Of a stretch of DNA of 64,000 nucleotides, positions 23,777-35,594 are shown in pieces; position 1 is the first letter of the stretch, and each line of letters opens with the position of its first letter. The position numbers and the translations under genes were made by a program. Source of the DNA: Erwinia sp. S63 (GTDB lineage: Bacteria > Pseudomonadota > Gammaproteobacteria > Enterobacterales > Enterobacteriaceae); assembly GCF_016625195.1 (NCBI RefSeq), contig NZ_JACVUP010000002.1, positions 406,711-470,710 on the forward strand. Direction: 5' to 3'. The notes under the pieces were generated by a model that did not search any database, had not been told where the DNA came from, and saw only the letters and a program-made list of their open reading frames with translations.

Positions 23777-25212
23777 GTCGTTTAGTCGTGGTATCTAACC
23801 GTATCGCCATTCCGGATGGAGGCAAAGCCAGCGCGGGTGGTCTTGCGGTGGGCATTTTGGACGCGTTACGCACCACCGGAGGCTTGTGGTTTGGCTGGAA
23901 CGGAGAAATCAGTGAATTCTCTGGCGAGGAAGAAGATGAGCCACTTTCGCAAGTTGAACAGGATGGCATTACTTATGCCTCACTGCCGCTCAATCAGAAC
24001 GATTACGATCAGTACTACTGCCAGTTCTCTAATACCGTTATCTGGCCGGCCTTCCACTATCGTCTGGATTTAGTGCAGTATCAGCGCGAAGCCTGGGATG
24101 GCTATTGCCGCGTGAACACCTTGCTGGCCCAGCGCCTGAAGCCGCTACTGCAACCTGACGATGTGTTGTGGATCCATGATTACCATCTGCTGCCGTTTGC
24201 GGCCGAGTTGCGCAAACTGGGCGTCAACAACCGTATCGGCTTCTTCCTGCATATCCCGTTCCCGACGCCGGAGATCTTCAATGCGCTGCCACCGCATCAG
24301 ACGCTGCTGGAGATGCTGTGTGATTATGACCTGCTGGGATTCCAGACCGAGTCCGATCGCGTAGCCTTCCTCGATAGCCTCAGCCAGTTGACGCAGTTGC
24401 AGAATAAAGGCGAGAAGAAACACCGTGCCTTTGGCAATACCTTTATGACGGAGGTGTATCCGATTGGTATTGAGCCGGACAGCATCAAAGAGATGGCCGA
24501 AGGACATCTGCCACCGAAAATGGCGGCAATGAAACGTGAGCTGGGCGATGTACAAAATATTATTGCCAGCGAGCGACTCGATTATTCCAAAGGCTTGCCG
24601 GAACGTTTCCTGGCTTATGAGGCACTGCTGGAGAATTTCCCGCATCATCGCGGCAAAATCCGTTATTCACAAATCGCGCCAACCTCACGTGGCGATGTGC
24701 AGGCCTATCAGGATATTCGTCATCAATTAGAGACGGAAGCGGGGCGCATTAACGGTAAGTACGGCACGCTCGGCTGGACACCGCTCTATTATCTGAACCA
24801 GCACTTTGATCGCCGCCTGTTGATGAAAATCTTCCGTTTAACCGATGTGGGTCTGGTCACGCCACTGCGTGACGGTATGAACCTGGTGGCGAAAGAGTAT
24901 GTGGCTGCGCAGGACCCAGACGATCCGGGCGTGCTGGTGTTGTCACGCTTTGCCGGGGCAGCGAACGAACTGACATCGGCACTGATCGTCAATCCTTACG
25001 ATCGTGATGAAGTGGCTGCCGCACTCGACAGGGCACTCACCATGCCGCGCACAGAGCGTATCTCGCGCTACAACGACATGATGGCGGTGTTGCGCAAGCA
25101 GGATATTACCCAATGGCGTGAGAGCTTCCTGCGTGATTTAAATGCGTTGCCTGCGCGCAGCGCCGATCATGGTATAGCGAATAAAGTCGCCACCTTCCCC
25201 AAACTCGCTTAA
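23773..25212 (+). CDS. otsA: Trehalose-6-phosphate synthase OtsA
   Basis: 479-residue GT20 glycosyltransferase making trehalose-6-phosphate from UDP-glucose and glucose-6-phosphate. Conserved segments: [14 protein letters not shown] at the N-terminus, [10 protein letters not shown], the [11 protein letters not shown] block, [13 protein letters not shown], and [12 protein letters not shown] near the C-terminus. Length is close to E. coli OtsA (474). Second gene of the osmoprotectant operon, ended by a strong hairpin. Confidence 0.97.
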   Translation: MSRLVVVSNRIAIPDGGKASAGGLAVGILDALRTTGGLWFGWNGEISEFSGEEEDEPLSQVEQDGITYASLPLNQNDYDQYYCQFSNTVIWPAFHYRLDLVQYQREAWDGYCRVNTLLAQRLKPLLQPDDVLWIHDYHLLPFAAELRKLGVNNRIGFFLHIPFPTPEIFNALPPHQTLLEMLCDYDLLGFQTESDRVAFLDSLSQLTQLQNKGEKKHRAFGNTFMTEVYPIGIEPDSIKEMAEGHLPPKMAAMKRELGDVQNIIASERLDYSKGLPERFLAYEALLENFPHHRGKIRYSQIAPTSRGDVQAYQDIRHQLETEAGRINGKYGTLGWTPLYYLNQHFDRRLLMKIFRLTDVGLVTPLRDGMNLVAKEYVAAQDPDDPGVLVLSRFAGAANELTSALIVNPYDRDEVAAALDRALTMPRTERISRYNDMMAVLRKQDITQWRESFLRDLNALPARSADHGIANKVATFPKLA

Positions 25213-25222
25213 ATCTGCTTCC

Positions 25223-25248
25223 CGGTGCGCAACTCTGCGCACCGTTTT
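25223..25248 (+). terminator. Rho-independent terminator of otsBA
   Basis: Perfect 9-bp stem CGGTGCGCA / TGCGCACCG with a 4-base loop and TTTT tail, 11 bases after the otsA stop. Confidence 0.85.
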
Positions 25249-26174
25249 CACTGCCCATTCTAAACCTGCGAAATCGTTTTCATTTCCTTAAGGGGTAACT
25301 GCCTGACGCAGCAGCCAAAACCGCACAATTTGGTTAAAAAGCGTTCGATCGAACCCGAAAAAAGCTTTTTTTTCATGTCAGCCCTAAAGGTTTGGTTGGT
25401 CAGGCCGATAGTTATCTCAAATCAATGCGTAAAATCCTCAATTCATTCATATCACTAATGTAACGCACTGTTACATCCACTGCCGTTCACTAAACACTCC
25501 CTACAAAGCCCTAACAGTTCCCAGGCGCGCTGCGTCCAGTCTTCACGCTTATCTATCATCATGGTGGTAGTGCCTCTCAGCAATATTCCCTGTAAGTGAT
25601 TAATTTAGAAGCAAATAGTTTTCGTCAAAATCAGCATATTATGCTGCCTTTACGATTATGGGTGGCTGTATATCCCCATTTAAAAGCAACTCAGCAGATA
25701 AAAGATCGCGTTGTAATGACAATCGGCCACAGAGGCTAAATAGGGGCATTTTAGACTGAAATATTAGCGAAACAATTCAAATTCGCTCAAAAAATAGACA
25801 ACAGAAAAGCAATTCTGAAGCTTCCAGGAAAAAATTTGCCTTAAAAGTGTGACGCAGATCACACTTTATCTAAAATTTCGCACCACTCACGTTGTATGTA
25901 GAAATCAGACGATATAGATTTGCCTTGTTTTCAGATTAGTCTTAAAAAACTGTAAGCAGACGTCACGGAAGATGGTTACAACTCGATAAAAGAATGGCCT
26001 GGAGTTTTGACTACTACTGATCAGTGTCCCTGGCGGGATGTGAAACAGTTCAGTACACGTTGGCTTGTGCCTGATAATTTTTTGCCATCTTTAGATTTAC
26101 CAACCAGCAACCCGAACCATAGAAATTTAAATTCTGTGGCCGTATATGTGTCGCTTCTATCAGGATGGAAAAAA
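25249..26174 (+). promoter_or_regulatory. Long regulatory region and leader of flhDC
   Basis: More than 900 bp without a supported gene, as is usual upstream of flhDC. The CRP site is at 25848. A plausible -10 (TATAGA, 25913-25918) would place the start near 25925, about 70 bp from the CRP centre and leaving a leader of about 250 bases. The left part (25249-25800) is AT-rich and has no feature I can defend. Confidence 0.6.
25848..25863 (+). promoter_or_regulatory. CRP-binding site of flhDC
   Basis: TGTGA-CGCAGA-TCACA is a perfect symmetrical CRP core, flanked by AAG and CTT that extend the palindrome. This mirrors the class I CRP control of flhDC in E. coli, linking motility to cAMP. Confidence 0.9.
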
Positions 26175-26525
26175 ATGGGTACATCAGAATTACTAAAACA
26201 TATATATGACATCAATCTGTCATATTTGCTTCTTGCTCAGCGTTTAATTAACCAGGAAAAAGCTTCAGCAATGTTTCGTTTAGGCATCGATGAATCGATG
26301 GCAGATGCATTGTCGCAATTGACCTTACCTGAGATGGTAAAATTAGCGGAAACCAACCAACTGGTTTGCCAGTTCCGCTTTACCGATCACAACCATATTA
26401 ATCGTTTGACTCAAGAATCACGCGTGGATGACCTGCAGCAAATCCACACCGGTATTTTATTATCCAGCCGTTTACTGCGGAACGCGTCAAAAGATGACGT
26501 CTCTGCAAAGAAGAGGGCGGTTTAA
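26175..26525 (+). CDS. flhD: Flagellar master regulator subunit FlhD
   Basis: 116 residues, identical in length to E. coli Flh[21 protein letters not shown] at the N-terminus and [20 protein letters not shown] are diagnostic. It forms the FlhD4C2 activator of class II flagellar genes. The open frame continues 56 codons upstream, but the start at 26175 fits the family and has AGGA upstream. Its TAA shares one base with the flhC ATG. Confidence 0.97.
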   Translation: MGTSELLKHIYDINLSYLLLAQRLINQEKASAMFRLGIDESMADALSQLTLPEMVKLAETNQLVCQFRFTDHNHINRLTQESRVDDLQQIHTGILLSSRLLRNASKDDVSAKKRAV

Positions 26526-27103
26526 TGACCGAAAAAAGTATTGTTCAGGAAGCGCGCGATATTCAGCTGGCCATGGAGCTGATTACGTTGGGCGCACGAC
26601 TGCAGATGCTGGAAAGCGAAACCCAGCTGAGCCGTGGTCGCCTGATTAAACTGTATAAAGAGCTGCGTGGTGCACCACCACCGAAAGGCATGCTGCCATT
26701 CTCGACTGATTGGTTCATGACCTGGGAACAAAATATTCACTCATCCATGTTCTGTAATGCCTGGCAGTTCTTGCTGAAAACCGGGTTGAGCAATGGTGTT
26801 GATGCAGTGATCAAAGCGTATCGCTTGTATCTTGAGCAGTGTCCGCAATCGGACGAGGGCCCGCTGTTGGCGCTGACGCGTGCATGGACCCTGGTGCGAT
26901 TCGTTGAAAGCGGCATGCTGGAATTGTCTGACTGTAAATGCTGTGGTGGGAGCTTTATTAATCACGCTCATCAGCCTGTTGGCAGCTTTGTTTGCAGCCT
27001 GTGCCAGCCGCCATCACGTGCCGTAAAAAGACGTAAACTTTCTGCAGATTCTGCCGATACCTTTCCACAACTGCTGGATGAACAGGTTAAACGCGCCGTT
27101 TAA
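26525..27103 (+). CDS. flhC: Flagellar master regulator subunit FlhC
   Basis: 192 residues as in E. coli. The DNA-contacting subunit of FlhD4C2. The zinc cluster is complete: DCKCCGGSF and FVCSLCQPP supply four cysteines. The N-terminus [20 protein letters not shown] is nearly identical to the family. Coupled to flhD by a TAATG overlap and followed by a strong terminator. Confidence 0.98.
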   Translation: MTEKSIVQEARDIQLAMELITLGARLQMLESETQLSRGRLIKLYKELRGAPPPKGMLPFSTDWFMTWEQNIHSSMFCNAWQFLLKTGLSNGVDAVIKAYRLYLEQCPQSDEGPLLALTRAWTLVRFVESGMLELSDCKCCGGSFINHAHQPVGSFVCSLCQPPSRAVKRRKLSADSADTFPQLLDEQVKRAV

Positions 27104-27129
27104 GTTTGTTCGCATCGTGGAAAACATCC

Positions 27130-27159
27130 AGCAGCGGCTTAGTCCGCTGCTTTTTTTTT
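27130..27159 (+). terminator. Rho-independent terminator of flhDC
   Basis: AGCAGCGG / CCGCTGCT stem with a 6-base loop followed by nine T residues; separates flhDC from motAB. Confidence 0.9.
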
Positions 27160-27235
27160 GCCCACGATTTACGAATAACACCTGCGGCTCTCTGGCTTAA
27201 CTTCTACCAACACGTTACGGACGTAAGGATTTTTT

Positions 27236-28123
27236 GTGCTGATTATTCTGGGTTATATCGTGGTCGTCGGCTCCGTGTTGGGCGGCTATATGATGGTCGG
27301 TGGCCATCTGGGGGCGCTTTATCAACCTGCCGAGCTGATTATTATCGGCGGTGCCGGTATTGGTGCTTTTTTAGTGGGCAACAATGGCAAGTCGATCAAG
27401 AAAACATTAAAAGCGTTGCCATTGTTAATGCGCGGCTCGAAATATAACAAAGCTGTATACATGGATTTAATGGCACTGCTGTATCGCCTGATGGCGAAAT
27501 CACGTCAGCAGGGCATGCTGTCATTAGAACGCGACATTGAAGACCCCAGCCAGAGTGAAATTTTTGCTAACTATCCGCGTATTCTGGCCGATAAACAGTT
27601 GGTGGATTTTATTACCGATTATTTACGTCTTATGGTCAGCGGAAATATGAACGCATTCGAAATCGAAGCCTTGATGGATGAAGAGATTGAAACCTACGAG
27701 CACGAATGCGAAGTACCAGCACAAAGCATATCGGCAGTGGGTGACGGCTTACCGGCATTCGGTATCGTGGCGGCGGTTATGGGCGTGGTGCACGCACTGG
27801 CCTCAGCAGATCGGCCGGCAGCAGAGTTGGGCGCACTGGTAGCACACGCCATGGTGGGAACCTTCCTAGGTATCTTGCTGGCTTATGGCTTTATCTCGCC
27901 GCTGGCCTCGGTGTTGCGTCAGAAGTGTGCCGAAACCACCAAAATGATGCAGTGCGTCAAGGTGACGTTGCTCTCCAGCCTGAATGGCTACGCACCGCAA
28001 ATCGCCGTGGAATTTGGCCGTAAGACTCTGTATTCCGCCGAACGTCCGTCGTTCTCCGAACTGGAAGAGCACGTCCGTAACGCGAAAAACCCTGCGAAAC
28101 AAACCTCGGATCAGAACTCATGA
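27236..28123 (+). CDS. motA: Flagellar stator protein MotA
   Basis: 295-residue inner-membrane stator subunit, proton channel with MotB. Four hydrophobic helices (first [20 protein letters not shown]; later pair around [20 protein letters not shown] and [20 protein letters not shown]) with a cytoplasmic loop between. GTG start with AAGGA upstream, as in E. coli. No clear sigma-28 site could be picked out. Overlaps motB by ATGA. Confidence 0.96.
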   Translation: MLIILGYIVVVGSVLGGYMMVGGHLGALYQPAELIIIGGAGIGAFLVGNNGKSIKKTLKALPLLMRGSKYNKAVYMDLMALLYRLMAKSRQQGMLSLERDIEDPSQSEIFANYPRILADKQLVDFITDYLRLMVSGNMNAFEIEALMDEEIETYEHECEVPAQSISAVGDGLPAFGIVAAVMGVVHALASADRPAAELGALVAHAMVGTFLGILLAYGFISPLASVLRQKCAETTKMMQCVKVTLLSSLNGYAPQIAVEFGRKTLYSAERPSFSELEEHVRNAKNPAKQTSDQNS

Positions 28124-29151
28124 AGGCAGGCAATCGCCCCATTGTGCTGGTTAAAAAGCGCAAACATAAAGGTCATCATGGCAGCCACGGCTCGTGGAAG
28201 ATTGCCTATGCCGACTTTATGACGGCGATGATGGCGTTCTTTATGGTGATGTGGCTGCTCTCGATTTCCAGCCCGAAAGAGTTGATTCAGATTGCAGAGT
28301 ACTTCCGTACGCCGCTGAAGGTTGCCCTGACTGGCGGCCAGCGCAGCAGCGACAGCGAAAGCCCGATCCCCGGCGGCGGCGATGACCCGACGCGTAAAGA
28401 CGGCGAAGTGAAGAAAGTCGTTGATATGGATGCCCAGAAGAAAAAGCTGGAGGAGATTCGCCTGAATCGCCTGCGTGAGAAGCTGGATCAGTTGATTGAG
28501 GCCGATCCGCGTCTGAAAGCGCTGCGCCCGCATCTGATTATCAACATGGTGGAAGAGGGGCTGCGCATTCAGATTATTGATAGCCAGAACCGCCCCATGT
28601 TCAAAACCGGTAGCGCAGAAGTGGAGCCGTACATGCGTGACATCCTGCGCGCCATTGCGCCGGTGCTGAACGATATCCCGAACAAAATCAGCCTTGCTGG
28701 GCATACCGATGATTTCCAGTATGCGTCTGGCGACCGTGGCTACAGCAACTGGGAGTTATCCGCAGATCGCGCCAATGCGTCACGTCGCGAACTGGTGATC
28801 GGCGGCCTGGACGCGGGGAAAATGCTGCGCGTGGTGGGCATGGCTGACACCATGAAGTTAAAGAATCGTGGTTCGAACGATGCTGTAAACCGTCGTATCA
28901 GTCTGCTGGTGTTGAACCATGACACCCAGGCTGCGATTGAGAAAGAGAACTCTGAGAGCGATGCCGCGCAGATAACTGACCCGGCACAAATTATTCCCGA
29001 CATTACCGCACCGACCGGTCCCGCTGCATCTGCTGCACCCGCAAGTTCTACCGCGACTCCGGCTTCGCCGGCCAGTGCGGTGGCGCCTGCACCAGCAGCG
29101 CAGCCAGCGGCAGGCGCGGTGACACCAGACCAACCCTCACAGCCGAGGTGA
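28120..29151 (+). CDS. motB: Flagellar stator protein MotB
   Basis: 343 residues. Single membrane helix with the proton-carrying Asp in [19 protein letters not shown], a plug region, and an OmpA-like peptidoglycan-binding domain ([38 protein letters not shown]). A low-complexity Ala/Pro tail of about 45 residues makes it longer than E. coli MotB (308). Confidence 0.96.
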   Translation: MKAGNRPIVLVKKRKHKGHHGSHGSWKIAYADFMTAMMAFFMVMWLLSISSPKELIQIAEYFRTPLKVALTGGQRSSDSESPIPGGGDDPTRKDGEVKKVVDMDAQKKKLEEIRLNRLREKLDQLIEADPRLKALRPHLIINMVEEGLRIQIIDSQNRPMFKTGSAEVEPYMRDILRAIAPVLNDIPNKISLAGHTDDFQYASGDRGYSNWELSADRANASRRELVIGGLDAGKMLRVVGMADTMKLKNRGSNDAVNRRISLLVLNHDTQAAIEKENSESDAAQITDPAQIIPDITAPTGPAASAAPASSTATPASPASAVAPAPAAQPAAGAVTPDQPSQPR

Positions 29152-29155
29152 TCCC

Positions 29156-31141
29156 GTGAGCATGGACATCAGCGATTTTTACCAGACGTTTTTCGATGAA
29201 GCCGATGAGCTGTTAGCGGATATGGAGCAACACCTGTTGGGATTGGATCCCCAGGAGCCCGATTCCGAGCAGTTGAATGCCATCTTCCGCGCCGCCCACT
29301 CTATTAAGGGCGGAGCCGGTACGTTTGGCTTTACGGTTTTACAGGAAACCACCCACATCCTGGAAAACATTCTGGATGGTGCGCGCCGCGGCGAAATGCA
29401 GCTCAGCACCGACATCATCAACCTGTTTTTGGAAACCAAAGATATTATGCAAGAACAGCTCGATGCCTATAAAACGGCGCAGGAACCCAACGCAGAAAAC
29501 TTCAAATATATCTGCGAAGCACTGCGTCAGCTGGCGCTGGAAGCCAAAGGAATTGCACCAGAACCGGCGAAAGTGGCCGATGTGGTAGAGATCGCAGCGG
29601 CCCCGGCAGCGGCAGCGGGTTTACGCCTGCAACTGGTCGATCTGAAAGAGAAAGAGCCGGAACTGATGCTGGAGGAGCTGGGCAATCTCGGCACCGTCTC
29701 CAACGTGGTGAAAGGCGCTAACTCGCTGGAAGTGACCATTGATGGCGTCGGCAAAGACGACATCGTTGCGGTGCTCTGTTTTGTGCTTGATGAATCACAG
29801 ATTCAGTTCCCGGAAGGCGCGGCTGCTCCAGCAGCACCTGCCGAGCCAGTAGCCGTTGAAGCTGCTGCACCGGTGCAAACGGCTACCGTGACCGATATTA
29901 CTCCGCCAGCCAAACGCGAAGCGAAACGTGCGGCAGCACCAGCCAAAGCCAGCGAATCCAGCAGTATTCGAGTTGCGGTTGAGAAGGTCGATCAGCTGAT
30001 CAACCTGGTCGGCGAGCTGGTGATTACCCAATCGATGCTGGCACAGCGTTCTGGCGAGCTGGATCCTGTGGCACACGGCGACCTGCTGAACAGCATGGGT
30101 CAGCTGGAGCGTAACGCGCGTGACCTGCAAGAGTCGGTGATGTCGATTCGTATGATGCCGATGGAGTATGTGTTTAGCCGCTTCCCGCGTCTGGTACGCG
30201 ATCTGGCCAGCAAGCTGGGCAAAGAAGTGGAGCTGACGCTGCTGGGTAGCTCAACCGAACTGGATAAGAGCCTGATCGAGCGCATTATCGATCCGTTAAC
30301 GCACCTGGTGCGTAACAGCCTTGACCACGGTATCGAAACGCCAGAGAAGCGTCTGGCTTCAAGCAAAACGGCGGTGGGCAACCTGACGCTGTCAGCGGAA
30401 CATCAGGGCGGCAACATCTGCATCGAAGTGATCGATGACGGTGCCGGTCTGAACCGTGAACGTATTCTGGCGAAAGCCCTGTCCTCTGGCCTGCCGGTCA
30501 GCGAAAGCATGAGCGATGAAGAAGTTGGCATGCTGATCTTCGCACCGGGCTTCTCAACGGCGGAACAGGTGACGGACGTGTCCGGCCGTGGTGTGGGCAT
30601 GGACGTGGTGAAACGAAACATTCAGGAGATGGGCGGTCACGTCGAAATCTCTTCGAAGCAGGGCAAAGGCACCACCATTCGCATCCTGCTGCCACTGACG
30701 CTGGCCATCCTTGATGGTATGTCGGTGCGCGTGGCTGATGAGGTGTTCATTCTGCCGCTGAATGCGGTGATGGAATCCCTGCAGCCAACCGCTGAAGAGC
30801 TGAAACCGCTGGCGGGTGGCGAGCGCGTACTGGAAGTGCGTGGTGAATACCTGCCGCTGGTGGAACTGTGGAATGTGTTTGATGTGCAGAATGCCAAAAC
30901 CGATGCCACACAGGGCATCGTGGTGATTCTGCAGAGCGCAGGCCGTCGTTATGCACTGCTGGTGGATCAGCTGATTGGCCAGCACCAGGTGGTGGTGAAG
31001 AACCTGGAAAGCAACTACCGCAAAGTGCCGGGCATTTCTGCCGCCACCATCCTCGGCGATGGTAGCGTGGCGCTGATTGTGGATGTATCTGCACTGCAAT
31101 CGTTGAACCGTGAAAAGCGTGTGGCCGGTGCCGCAGCGTAA
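29156..31141 (+). CDS. cheA: Chemotaxis histidine kinase CheA
   Basis: 661 residues. P1 domain with phosphorylated H48 (AAHSIKGGAGTFGF), P2 CheY/CheB-binding region, Ala/Pro linker (about residues 220-265), dimerisation helices, GHKL ATPase (HLVRNSLDHGIE N-box; DDGAGLN; GRGVGMDVVK) and a CheW-like P5 domain. GTG start giving MSMDISDF as in E. coli. Passes receptor signals to CheY and CheB. Confidence 0.98.
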   Translation: MSMDISDFYQTFFDEADELLADMEQHLLGLDPQEPDSEQLNAIFRAAHSIKGGAGTFGFTVLQETTHILENILDGARRGEMQLSTDIINLFLETKDIMQEQLDAYKTAQEPNAENFKYICEALRQLALEAKGIAPEPAKVADVVEIAAAPAAAAGLRLQLVDLKEKEPELMLEELGNLGTVSNVVKGANSLEVTIDGVGKDDIVAVLCFVLDESQIQFPEGAAAPAAPAEPVAVEAAAPVQTATVTDITPPAKREAKRAAAPAKASESSSIRVAVEKVDQLINLVGELVITQSMLAQRSGELDPVAHGDLLNSMGQLERNARDLQESVMSIRMMPMEYVFSRFPRLVRDLASKLGKEVELTLLGSSTELDKSLIERIIDPLTHLVRNSLDHGIETPEKRLASSKTAVGNLTLSAEHQGGNICIEVIDDGAGLNRERILAKALSSGLPVSESMSDEEVGMLIFAPGFSTAEQVTDVSGRGVGMDVVKRNIQEMGGHVEISSKQGKGTTIRILLPLTLAILDGMSVRVADEVFILPLNAVMESLQPTAEELKPLAGGERVLEVRGEYLPLVELWNVFDVQNAKTDATQGIVVILQSAGRRYALLVDQLIGQHQVVVKNLESNYRKVPGISAATILGDGSVALIVDVSALQSLNREKRVAGAAA

Positions 31142-31163
31142 TAGATAAATAAAGGGCAAAAAA

Positions 31164-31661
31164 ATGACTGATATGGCAACCGTGACCAAAATCGCTGGCG
31201 AAACCGTGGGCCAGGAATTCTTAGTATTCACCCTGGGTGACGAAGAGTACGGCATCGACATTCTGAAAGTGCAGGAGATTCGTGGTTACGATCAGGTAAC
31301 GCGTATCGCTAACACCCCTGAGTTCATCAAGGGCGTGACGAACCTGCGTGGCGTGATTGTGCCGATCATCGACCTGCGCGTGAAGTTCGCGCAGCAGGAT
31401 GTGGAATACAACGAAAACACCGTGGTGATCGTGCTGAATCTTGAGCACCGCGTCGTGGGTATCGTGGTCGACGGCGTGTCTGACGTGCTGTCTCTGATGC
31501 AGGAACAGATTCGTCCGGCTCCAGAATTCGCGGTCACCATGTCCACCGAGTACCTGACCGGCCTCGGCGCACTGGGCGAACGTATGCTGATTCTGGTCGA
31601 CATCGAGAAGCTGTTGAGCAGCGAAGAGATGGCGCTGGTGGATACGCTGCGTAGCGCGTAA
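31164..31661 (+). CDS. cheW: Chemotaxis adaptor CheW
   Basis: 165 residues, close to E. coli CheW (167). Couples receptors to CheA. Conserved [35 protein letters not shown] and [13 protein letters not shown]. Follows cheA by 22 bp. A hairpin without a clear T run (31671-31699) lies just downstream and may reduce readthrough into the receptor genes. Confidence 0.98.
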   Translation: MTDMATVTKIAGETVGQEFLVFTLGDEEYGIDILKVQEIRGYDQVTRIANTPEFIKGVTNLRGVIVPIIDLRVKFAQQDVEYNENTVVIVLNLEHRVVGIVVDGVSDVLSLMQEQIRPAPEFAVTMSTEYLTGLGALGERMLILVDIEKLLSSEEMALVDTLRSA

Positions 31662-31831
31662 TCATCCTTAATCACGGGCTGGAAGCATCGGCCCGTGATA
31701 ATTCCGCATTGATATAATTTCTATAAAAATCAAATAATAACAATATTTTTTCACATAACTTTCATTAAACTCCCTGCCTCACCCGCCGATAAATACAGCG
31801 TTCCATTTACTTACTTTTCCCAGGGCTATCT

Positions 31832-33508
31832 ATGTTAAAAAAAATTCGCGTAGTCACCAGTCTGCTGGTGGTGTTACTGATGTTTGGCCTGCTACAGGTC
31901 ATATCCGGATCGGTATTTCTCAAAGCGTTAAACGATGACAAGTACAGCTTTAACGTTTCGCAGCTGGCAAGCCAAAACCTTTCGGCATTGAATGATGCTT
32001 ACATGAGCCTCAACCAGAGCCGGGTTGTGCTGACGCGCATCCAGTTACGCATCGCTACCAGTAAACTGGCCAACAAAGAGCCGGATGTTGAGGGGCTGTT
32101 CAACGACAGCAAACAGTTTCAGCAAAAAGCAGCGGATAATTTCAAACTCTACAAAACGATTCCGGATACACCGGGGCAGAATGCTGAACTAAACAGTCAA
32201 CTGGATGAAGGTTACGCCGCTTACGCCACGGCATTGGGCCAGATGCAGGATGCACTTCTCGCCAATGATTTATCAAAAGCCGGCAGCGTGCCGGTGGCTC
32301 CGAGTCAGAGCAAATTCCTGAAAACTTACACCGACTGGCGTGCGGATGTCGCGAAACTGGCGGCGCAAGGTCAGGAAAAAAATGCTGATGCCTTTAGCCG
32401 CATGAGCTGGATTCTTGGTGCCATTATGGTGGTGGTGTTACTTGTGATTGGATTGTGCTGGGTGAACCTGCGTCGAATCCTGATTAATCCCTTGAACACT
32501 AATATTGCTCACATTCAGTCGATCGCCCAGGGTGACCTCACTCAGAGTATTAGCGTTGAAGGCCGCAATGAGATGAGCCAACTGGCGACCAGCCTGCATG
32601 AGATGCAGCAGTCTCTGGTGCGCACCGTCAGTAATGTACGCGACGGTTCCGACGCCATCTTCACTGGCGCGAGTGAAATCTCAGCGGGTAACAACGATCT
32701 CTCAGCCCGTACAGAAGAGCAGGCTGCCTCGCTGGAACAGACCGCAGCCAGCATGGAACAGCTTACCGCCACGGTGAAACAGAACGCCGAAAACGCCCGC
32801 CAGGCGTCACAGCTGGCGCTGAGTGCCTCTGAAACCGCACAGAAGGGCGGTAACGTGGTGGAAGGCGTGGTGCGTACCATGAGTGATATCGCCGGGAGTT
32901 CGAAAAAGATTGCCGATATCATCAGTGTGATCGATGGCATCGCTTTCCAGACCAACATTCTGGCACTGAACGCAGCAGTAGAAGCGGCGCGCGCCGGTGA
33001 GCAGGGCCGTGGTTTCGCCGTGGTAGCGGGTGAAGTGCGCAGTCTGGCGCAGCGCAGCGCGCAGGCAGCGAAAGAGATTAAAAGTCTGATTGAGGATTCA
33101 GTCAGCCGCGTCAACAGTGGTTCGCAGCTGGTGGGCACCGCCGGTGAAACCATGAGTGAAATCGTCAGCGCGGTCACCCGCGTCACCGATATCATGGGTG
33201 AAATCGCTTCCGCATCGGATGAACAGAGTCGCGGTATCGACCAGGTCGGCCAGGCTGTCACCGAAATGGATCGCGTGACCCAGCAGAACGCCTCGCTGGT
33301 GGAAGAGTCTGCTGCGGCAGCGGCTTCGCTGGAAGAGCAGGCCAGCCGCCTGAGCCAGTCGGTGGCGGTGTTCCGGGTGCCACGCGCGGTACAGCCTGGC
33401 GTGGCCAGTGCCGTAGTGCGCCATCCACAGATTGCGCCGCCGGTGCTGAGTGCACCGCGTAAAGCGGTCACGGCACCGGTTAGCGACAGCAACTGGGAAA
33501 CGTTCTAA
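31832..33508 (+). CDS. Methyl-accepting chemotaxis protein 1
   Basis: 558 residues. TM1 about 9-30, periplasmic four-helix-type sensor about 31-190, TM2 about 191-212, HAMP, then the cytoplasmic hairpin with tip [20 protein letters not shown] and methylation helices. Ends in NWETF, the CheR/CheB tether. The sensor domain differs from those of the two downstream paralogues, so ligands differ; none can be named. Its own strong terminator follows, so it may be a separate unit. Confidence 0.95.
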   Translation: MLKKIRVVTSLLVVLLMFGLLQVISGSVFLKALNDDKYSFNVSQLASQNLSALNDAYMSLNQSRVVLTRIQLRIATSKLANKEPDVEGLFNDSKQFQQKAADNFKLYKTIPDTPGQNAELNSQLDEGYAAYATALGQMQDALLANDLSKAGSVPVAPSQSKFLKTYTDWRADVAKLAAQGQEKNADAFSRMSWILGAIMVVVLLVIGLCWVNLRRILINPLNTNIAHIQSIAQGDLTQSISVEGRNEMSQLATSLHEMQQSLVRTVSNVRDGSDAIFTGASEISAGNNDLSARTEEQAASLEQTAASMEQLTATVKQNAENARQASQLALSASETAQKGGNVVEGVVRTMSDIAGSSKKIADIISVIDGIAFQTNILALNAAVEAARAGEQGRGFAVVAGEVRSLAQRSAQAAKEIKSLIEDSVSRVNSGSQLVGTAGETMSEIVSAVTRVTDIMGEIASASDEQSRGIDQVGQAVTEMDRVTQQNASLVEESAAAAASLEEQASRLSQSVAVFRVPRAVQPGVASAVVRHPQIAPPVLSAPRKAVTAPVSDSNWETF

Positions 33509-33572
33509 TCACTTGCCAGGGCGTGCGTGAGTACGCCCATTAACGCAATATCCTTAATTTCCAGTCACATCA

Positions 33573-33613
33573 ATGCGCCTTTATCGCTTATCCGATAAAG
33601 GCGCATTTTTTTT
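33573..33613 (+). terminator. Strong rho-independent terminator after MCP 1
   Basis: Perfect 13-bp stem ATGCGCCTTTATC / GATAAAGGCGCAT with an 8-base loop, followed by eight T residues. Confidence 0.92.
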
Positions 33614-33757
33614 AATGACAATTTCTTTAGTTATAAAACACTGTAAAGAAAGTTATTGGCAGAATTATATTTCGTAAAATCCATTAAAGCCCCTCAAAAT
33701 TTAACAACAGCGGTCGATAACAGCGGGAGCCGAAACGCCTCACTCTTTGGAGAACCC

Positions 33758-35428
33758 ATGTTAAAACGAATCAATGTTGTCACCAGCCTGATCGCGGTCT
33801 TGCTGGTCTTTGGTGCTTTGCAGTTAATTTCCGGCGGATTGTTCTGGTCTGCCTTACAAAAAGACAAAGAAGCTTTTGCGGTGGCACAAACTTCCACCAA
33901 CAACGTCGGCGCGATGTCCGATGCCTGGATTGAACTCAACCAGACCCGTACCGTATTGAACCGCGCCATGCTGCGCATGCAGGGTACTGCAGCCGCACAA
34001 GCGAATGGCGGCCAGCTTCAGGAACTGATTGCACAGACCGAAAAGCAATTAGACGTTGCCGCTGGGCATTATCAGCGTTACTACAATCTGCCGGGGACGC
34101 CTGGCTTGCCGGACGCATTGCGCGATCGTCTGGAAGCGGACTATGCCGCCTTCAATGATGGCCTAAAGGCGATGCTGGAGCGTTTAAAAGCTAACGATCT
34201 GCAGGGCATGTTTGCGCAGAATATCGAAGCTAAACAGGTGAAGATGAAAGCGACCTATGCGGAGTGGCGCACGGCACAAAGCGCACTGGCGGCGGAAGGC
34301 GTGGCGCAAAACCAGCAGGCGTTCCACACCATGATGTGGCTGCTGGCAGTGGTGGCACTGGTAGTGGTGTTCGTGATTGTCGGCTGCTGGTTTGGTCTGC
34401 GTGCGGTGCTGATCCAGCCATTGCATCAGCTGCTGGGCCATATCCGCCATATCGCTTCTGGCGATCTGACGCAGAATATTGCCGTGGAAGGACGTAACGA
34501 GATGACCCAACTGGCGGCCAGCCTGCATGAGATGCAGCAGTCGCTGGTGCGTACCGTCAGCAACGTGCGTGACGGCTCTGATGCCATCTTTACCGGCGCG
34601 AGCGAAATCTCGGCAGGCAACAACGATCTCTCCGCGCGAACCGAAGAGCAGGCGGCTTCGCTCGAACAGACGGCGGCCAGCATGGAGCAGCTGACGGCTA
34701 CCGTGAAGCAGAATGCCGAGAACGCCCGTCAGGCTTCCCAGCTGGCACTCAGCGCTTCTGATACCGCACGCAAAGGCGGCGAAGTGGTGGATGGCGTGGT
34801 GCGTACCATGAGTGATATCGCCGGCAGCTCGAAGAAGATTGCCGACATCATTAGCGTGATTGATGGCATTGCTTTCCAGACCAATATTCTGGCACTGAAC
34901 GCGGCGGTAGAAGCCGCTCGCGCCGGTGAGCAGGGCCGTGGCTTTGCGGTGGTGGCCGGTGAAGTGCGTAATCTGGCACAGCGCAGTGCGCAGGCAGCCA
35001 AAGAGATTAAAGGTCTGATTGAGGACTCGGTGAACCGGGTGAACAGCGGTTCGCAGCTGGTCGGCACCGCCGGTGAAACCATGAATGATATTGTCGGTGC
35101 TGTGACGCGCGTGACCGATATCATGGGCGAAATTGCTTCAGCATCGGATGAGCAGAGTCGCGGTATCGATCAGGTCGGCCAGGCGGTTACCGAAATGGAT
35201 CGCGTGACCCAGCAGAATGCTTCTCTGGTGGAAGAGTCAGCCGCTGCAGCGGCATCACTGGAAGAGCAGGCCAGCCGGTTGAGCCAGTCAGTGGCGGTGT
35301 TCCGCGTGCCGCGTGCTTCACAGGCCACTGCTGCGGTGCGTCAGCCACAGAGCGCGCCGCCGATGCTGAGTGCACCACGCAAGGCTGTGACGGCGTCCGT
35401 CAGTGACAGCAACTGGGAGACGTTTTAA
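33758..35428 (+). CDS. Methyl-accepting chemotaxis protein 2
   Basis: 556 residues from ATG 33758 (GGAG six bases upstream; the frame extends to 33656 without support). Same plan as MCP 1: two membrane helices, variable periplasmic domain, HAMP, signalling hairpin and terminal NWETF. From the HAMP onward it is almost identical to MCP 1 (for example [20 protein letters not shown] in both), while the periplasmic halves diverge. A GC-rich hairpin without T run (35439-35464) follows. Confidence 0.95.
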   Translation: MLKRINVVTSLIAVLLVFGALQLISGGLFWSALQKDKEAFAVAQTSTNNVGAMSDAWIELNQTRTVLNRAMLRMQGTAAAQANGGQLQELIAQTEKQLDVAAGHYQRYYNLPGTPGLPDALRDRLEADYAAFNDGLKAMLERLKANDLQGMFAQNIEAKQVKMKATYAEWRTAQSALAAEGVAQNQQAFHTMMWLLAVVALVVVFVIVGCWFGLRAVLIQPLHQLLGHIRHIASGDLTQNIAVEGRNEMTQLAASLHEMQQSLVRTVSNVRDGSDAIFTGASEISAGNNDLSARTEEQAASLEQTAASMEQLTATVKQNAENARQASQLALSASDTARKGGEVVDGVVRTMSDIAGSSKKIADIISVIDGIAFQTNILALNAAVEAARAGEQGRGFAVVAGEVRNLAQRSAQAAKEIKGLIEDSVNRVNSGSQLVGTAGETMNDIVGAVTRVTDIMGEIASASDEQSRGIDQVGQAVTEMDRVTQQNASLVEESAAAAASLEEQASRLSQSVAVFRVPRASQATAAVRQPQSAPPMLSAPRKAVTASVSDSNWETF

Positions 35429-35594
35429 GCGTCTTTCGTTCGGGCGCACGCAGGTGCGCCCGAACACCTGTCGGCACACTTTAATTTATCCCTGATCCTC
35501 CCTAATTCCCGCTGGTCCAACCCGTCACAGACAACATAAAGATCCCCCCGCAAGCGCCGATAACAGGAGCGATCCGCCAACCAATGAGGTGTTT

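Noticed and set aside
26007..26174. 56-codon in-frame extension upstream of flhD beginning at a TTG
   Set aside because: FlhD is 116 residues in relatives and starts at 26175; the extension lies in the known leader region and has no homology I recognise.
27104..27235. Sigma-28 promoter upstream of motA
   Set aside because: Expected from E. coli, but no TAAA-N15-GCCGATAA-like sequence was found in the gap.
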